A stretch of DNA of 64,000 nucleotides from Taibaiella helva (GTDB lineage Bacteria > Bacteroidota > Bacteroidia > Chitinophagales > Chitinophagaceae), in the NCBI RefSeq assembly GCF_003545695.1, contig NZ_QUZZ01000013.1, positions 62,001 through 126,000 on the forward strand, written 5' to 3'. The notes beneath the pieces were generated by a model. The model made no database searches. It had not been told where the DNA came from and was given only the letters and a program-made list of their open reading frames with translations. Shown here in pieces: positions 60,999 through 64,000 of this stretch. The translations under genes and the position numbers were made by a program. Numbering within the stretch: the first letter of the stretch is position 1; each line of letters starts with the position of its first letter.

Positions 60999-63900
60999 AT
61001 GACCTCTATTGCCTTTTTTGATATTGAACTAGACACAACTGGCAAACAATTGCTTGACATTGGCTGTATTTTATCAGATGAATCCGGTTTTCATAAGAAC
61101 CAGCCGGGCGAGTTTGAGCAATTCATGGCTTCATCCGATTTCATTTGCGGTCACAATATTATAGCGCACGACCTGGCCTTTTTGCAAAAACATTTTGATA
61201 ATGCCGGCTGGGGGCTAAACAGGGCTATTGACACACTGTTGTTTTCCCCTTTATTATTTCCCAGGCAACCCTACCATCACCTGCTGAAAGATGACAAGAT
61301 CCAAACAGAGGAATTGAACAACCCTTTTAACGACGCTAAAAAAGCCAGAGATCTGTTTTATGATGAGGTAGCAGCTTTCCAGGCGCTGGACGATACATTT
61401 AAAGCTATTCTTTACGGGCTTTTGCATGATCAACACGGCTTTGACAATTTCTTTCGATATCTCCATTATACCAATCCCGTAAACAAAGAACAGCTTCAGG
61501 CCAGTATCAACAGACTATTTCAAGATACAATTTGCAAGGAAAGTGACCTTTGCTCTTTTATCGATACATCCCCCGTTGCTTTAGCCTACGCACTATCGTT
61601 GCTGAATTGCGACGATCGTTTTTCCATTACGCCTCCCTGGGTACTGAAGAATTATCCTGAAGTAGAAAGGTTGCTTTTCCTGATGCGGAACAATCCCTGT
61701 GTGCAGGGATGCTCGTATTGCAAACTTGCCCTTGATCCTGTACGGGCATTAAAAAAGCATTTTGGCTTTCCTGCTTTCCGCAAGTATGGCGATGAACCGC
61801 TACAGGAAGATGCCGTTACGGCTGCTATCCACGGGCAGTCTATTCTCGCTGTATTTCCCACCGGGGGCGGTAAATCCATTACCTTCCAGGTGCCGGCACT
61901 AATGAGTGGCGAAAATGCAAAAGCCCTGACGGTAGTGATAGCCCCCTTGCAGTCGTTGATGAAAGACCAGGTGGATAATCTTGAAAAGAAGGGTATTACA
62001 GAAGCCGTTACCATTAATGGCCAGCTGGATCCTATTGAGCGGAGCAAGGCCATTGAAAGAATTGAGCAAGGGTTTGCCAGCCTCCTGTATATTTCGCCCG
62101 AGTCGCTCCGCTCCGTTACCATAGAGCGATTATTGTTGAAGAGAAAGATTGCAAGATTTGTTATTGATGAAGCCCATTGCTTCTCTTCCTGGGGGCAGGA
62201 TTTCAGGGTAGATTATTTATATATCGGCGACTTTATCAAAAATCTGCAGCAAAAGAAAGGGCTTGATTATATCATACCTGTGTCTTGCTTTACGGCTACA
62301 GCAAAGCAAAAAGTAATAGAAGATATCAGGGCTTATTTCAAAGAGAAGTTGAATCTGAGCCTAACTGTCTTTAGGGCCAATGCGTCCAGAACCAATCTGC
62401 ATTACAGTGTTTACCGTAAAGACAATGAAGAAGAAAAGTACAACCAGTTAAGAAGCATCATTGAAGCGAAGAACTGTCCCGCTATTGTATATGTATCCCG
62501 AACCAGAAGAGCTTATAAGCTGGCAAAAAGGTTAGTTGACGATGGGTTTTTAGCCAGGCCCTATCATGGCAAAATGGACAAAGATGAAAAATCTAAAAAC
62601 CAAAATGCCTTCATGTCCGGCGAAGTTAATATCATGGTGGCCACTTCGGCATTTGGCATGGGAGTCGACAAAAGCGATGTTGGCGCTGTAATTCACTATG
62701 ATATTTCCGACTCCTTGGAAAACTATGTGCAGGAGGCTGGCAGGGCCGGTCGCGATGAAAAGATCAACGCCGATTGTTATGTGCTATTCAATGAGGAGGA
62801 TTTAGACAAACACTTCATCCTGCTAAACCAGACAAAGATCAGCAGCAAAGAAATTAACCAGGTATGGAAAGCCATAAAAGAGTTGACAAGAACCAGGGAC
62901 CGGGCTTCCAATTCGGCACTGGAAATAGCCCGGAAGGCCGGCTGGGATGATGGTATCAAAGAAATTGAGACAAGGGTAACTACGGCCATTGCTGCGCTGG
63001 AAGATGCCGGGTATCTGAAACGGGGGCAAAACATGCCGAGGATTTTTGCCAACAGCATTCTCAGCAAAAATGCGCAGGAGGCTATTGATAAGATCAATTC
63101 CTCAGAAAAATTTTCAGACACACAGAAGGTGCAGGCTGTGCGGGTCATTAAAAAACTGTTTTCCAGTAAAAGTAAAAGACTCGCCACCGAAGAAGAACCG
63201 GAATCAAGAATTGATTATATCTCAGATCAGTTAGGAATAGTAAAAGAAGAGGTGATCCGGGCTGTCGAATTGATGCGGGAAGAAGAAATACTGGCCCAGA
63301 CAAGAGACCTTACGGCTTTTATTAAGAGAACAGAATCTGCCAATAAATCATTAGCCATCGTTGACAATTTCAGGAAACAGGAAGAACTTTTATGGACGCA
63401 ATTAAAAGAAGGAGAAGTGGCGTATCATCTCAAAGAGATCATCGAACTGTTTATCCAGTCGGGCATCAAAGACAGTTCACTCAACAAGCTCAAAACGATC
63501 CTCAACTTCTGGGCCATCAAAAACTGGATCAAGCGCCACAACCTTGAATACTCCAGGAACCATGTGCAGATTGCTTTATTGATGGATAAAGCGGAGTTCC
63601 GGCAAAAGCAGGAAAACCGGCATTTGCTGGCCAGGCTGATTACAGAATACCTACATGAAAAGGCTGCAGTAGCGGTAGCTGATAACAGGCAGGGAGAGGT
63701 ATTAATAGAGTTTTCCATACAGGAGCTAAAAGAGATGATAGAAAAAGGGCAGGGGATGTTCGCTCTAAAAGCCGGAATTGATGACATTGAGGACAGCTTG
63801 TTCTACCTGTCGCGGATAGAGGCCATTAAAATTGAAGGCGGTTTCCTGGTGGCGCATAACAAACTCACCATCGAGCGGATCGAAAAAAACAACCGCATAC

Positions 63901-64000
63901 AATACAAGGAAAATGACTACGAAAAACTAAAACAATTTTACCAGCAAAAAGTACAACAAATACATATTGTAGGGGAGTATGCCAAAAAGATGATCCGTAA
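60999..64000 (+). CDS. DEDD exonuclease-RecQ helicase fusion (3' end outside window)
   Basis: About 1000 codons are visible. Residues 1-170 form a DnaQ-like exonuclease module (IAFFDIELDTTG with D8/E10, ICGHNIIAHDLAFLQ, and a later Asp-rich segment). A RecQ-type superfamily 2 helicase follows: Walker A TGGGKS (288-293), DEAH (390-393) with SSWGQDFR, SCFTATA, VATSAFGMGVDKSDV and QEAGRAGRD. The part after about residue 620 is helical and unlike the usual RecQ-Ct/HRDC order. AT-richer than its surroundings. The organisation resembles helicase-nuclease proteins of genome-defence type, which is inference. The gene is open at the right edge. Confidence 0.85.
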   Translation, partial: MTSIAFFDIELDTTGKQLLDIGCILSDESGFHKNQPGEFEQFMASSDFICGHNIIAHDLAFLQKHFDNAGWGLNRAIDTLLFSPLLFPRQPYHHLLKDDKIQTEELNNPFNDAKKARDLFYDEVAAFQALDDTFKAILYGLLHDQHGFDNFFRYLHYTNPVNKEQLQASINRLFQDTICKESDLCSFIDTSPVALAYALSLLNCDDRFSITPPWVLKNYPEVERLLFLMRNNPCVQGCSYCKLALDPVRALKKHFGFPAFRKYGDEPLQEDAVTAAIHGQSILAVFPTGGGKSITFQVPALMSGENAKALTVVIAPLQSLMKDQVDNLEKKGITEAVTINGQLDPIERSKAIERIEQGFASLLYISPESLRSVTIERLLLKRKIARFVIDEAHCFSSWGQDFRVDYLYIGDFIKNLQQKKGLDYIIPVSCFTATAKQKVIEDIRAYFKEKLNLSLTVFRANASRTNLHYSVYRKDNEEEKYNQLRSIIEAKNCPAIVYVSRTRRAYKLAKRLVDDGFLARPYHGKMDKDEKSKNQNAFMSGEVNIMVATSAFGMGVDKSDVGAVIHYDISDSLENYVQEAGRAGRDEKINADCYVLFNEEDLDKHFILLNQTKISSKEINQVWKAIKELTRTRDRASNSALEIARKAGWDDGIKEIETRVTTAIAALEDAGYLKRGQNMPRIFANSILSKNAQEAIDKINSSEKFSDTQKVQAVRVIKKLFSSKSKRLATEEEPESRIDYISDQLGIVKEEVIRAVELMREEEILAQTRDLTAFIKRTESANKSLAIVDNFRKQEELLWTQLKEGEVAYHLKEIIELFIQSGIKDSSLNKLKTILNFWAIKNWIKRHNLEYSRNHVQIALLMDKAEFRQKQENRHLLARLITEYLHEKAAVAVADNRQGEVLIEFSIQELKEMIEKGQGMFALKAGIDDIEDSLFYLSRIEAIKIEGGFLVAHNKLTIERIEKNNRIQYKENDYEKLKQFYQQKVQQIHIVGEYAKKMIR

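Overview
The window is a chromosomal segment of a Bacteroidota bacterium, most likely order Chitinophagales or a close relative. This rests on several independent signs: TAnnTTTG promoter boxes; a two-gene atpDC cluster with a short epsilon subunit; a type IX secretion sorting domain at 19250-19462; SdrD_B-type surface repeats; PorT-like and FadL-like barrels; reg_prop sensor remnants; and Shine-Dalgarno-poor starts. Base composition is close to half G+C. Exceptions are AT-rich gaps at 14.6-15.0 and 20.0-20.3 kb and a visibly AT-richer last gene. I see no rRNA, tRNA, CRISPR array or intact insertion sequence.

Layout. 1-1430: EnvC-type cell-division factor, cut by the window edge. 1649-9739: surface polysaccharide block (CDP-glucose synthesis and dehydration, tRNA hydroxylase MiaE, KdsA, glycosyltransferases, Wzx-type flippase). 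9783-14523: small barrel protein, then a minus-strand operon (adenylate-forming ligase, DeoC, SPOR protein, M20 amidohydrolase) and an XRE regulator. 15050-19462: two exported proteins, the second with a type IX sorting domain. 19547-24065: a minus-strand signalling cassette (GNAT-like acyltransferase, methyltransferase, 7TMR-DISM histidine kinase, receiver-only regulator). 24066-25666: a gene-free stretch and a decayed reg_prop sensor plus LytTR regulator. 25835-30175: pyrF, FadL-like barrel, PI-PLC-like protein. 30359-32214: atpDC. 32346-39573: small metabolic and stress genes, an orphan sigma-54 activator, and an ArsR-SRPBCC pair with a clear operator. 39722-43386: a frameshifted HNH endonuclease, a helical unknown, tandem Crp/Fnr regulators and an NmrA-like protein. 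43521-44105: four palindromic intergenic repeats. 44237-54668: an extended kdp potassium-uptake locus. 54790-60419: small accessory genes and a VOC-AraC-FAD monooxygenase operon. 60999-64000: an exonuclease-RecQ helicase fusion running off the end.

How genes may work together. The kdp locus is a full unit: a conserved cytoplasmic unknown, a 27-residue membrane peptide, KdpF, KdpA, KdpB, KdpC, two outer-membrane porins, and a sensor split into a KdpD sensory protein and a separate histidine kinase. No KdpE is present. The cassette at 19.5-24.1 kb carries two candidate small-molecule enzymes directly ahead of a membrane sensor kinase. It is the best candidate here for an undescribed make-and-sense signalling system, but that reading is inference from gene order and fold resemblance.

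Coordinates of starts were chosen from domain alignment by eye and promoter position. Family names come from recognised motifs, not from database searches.
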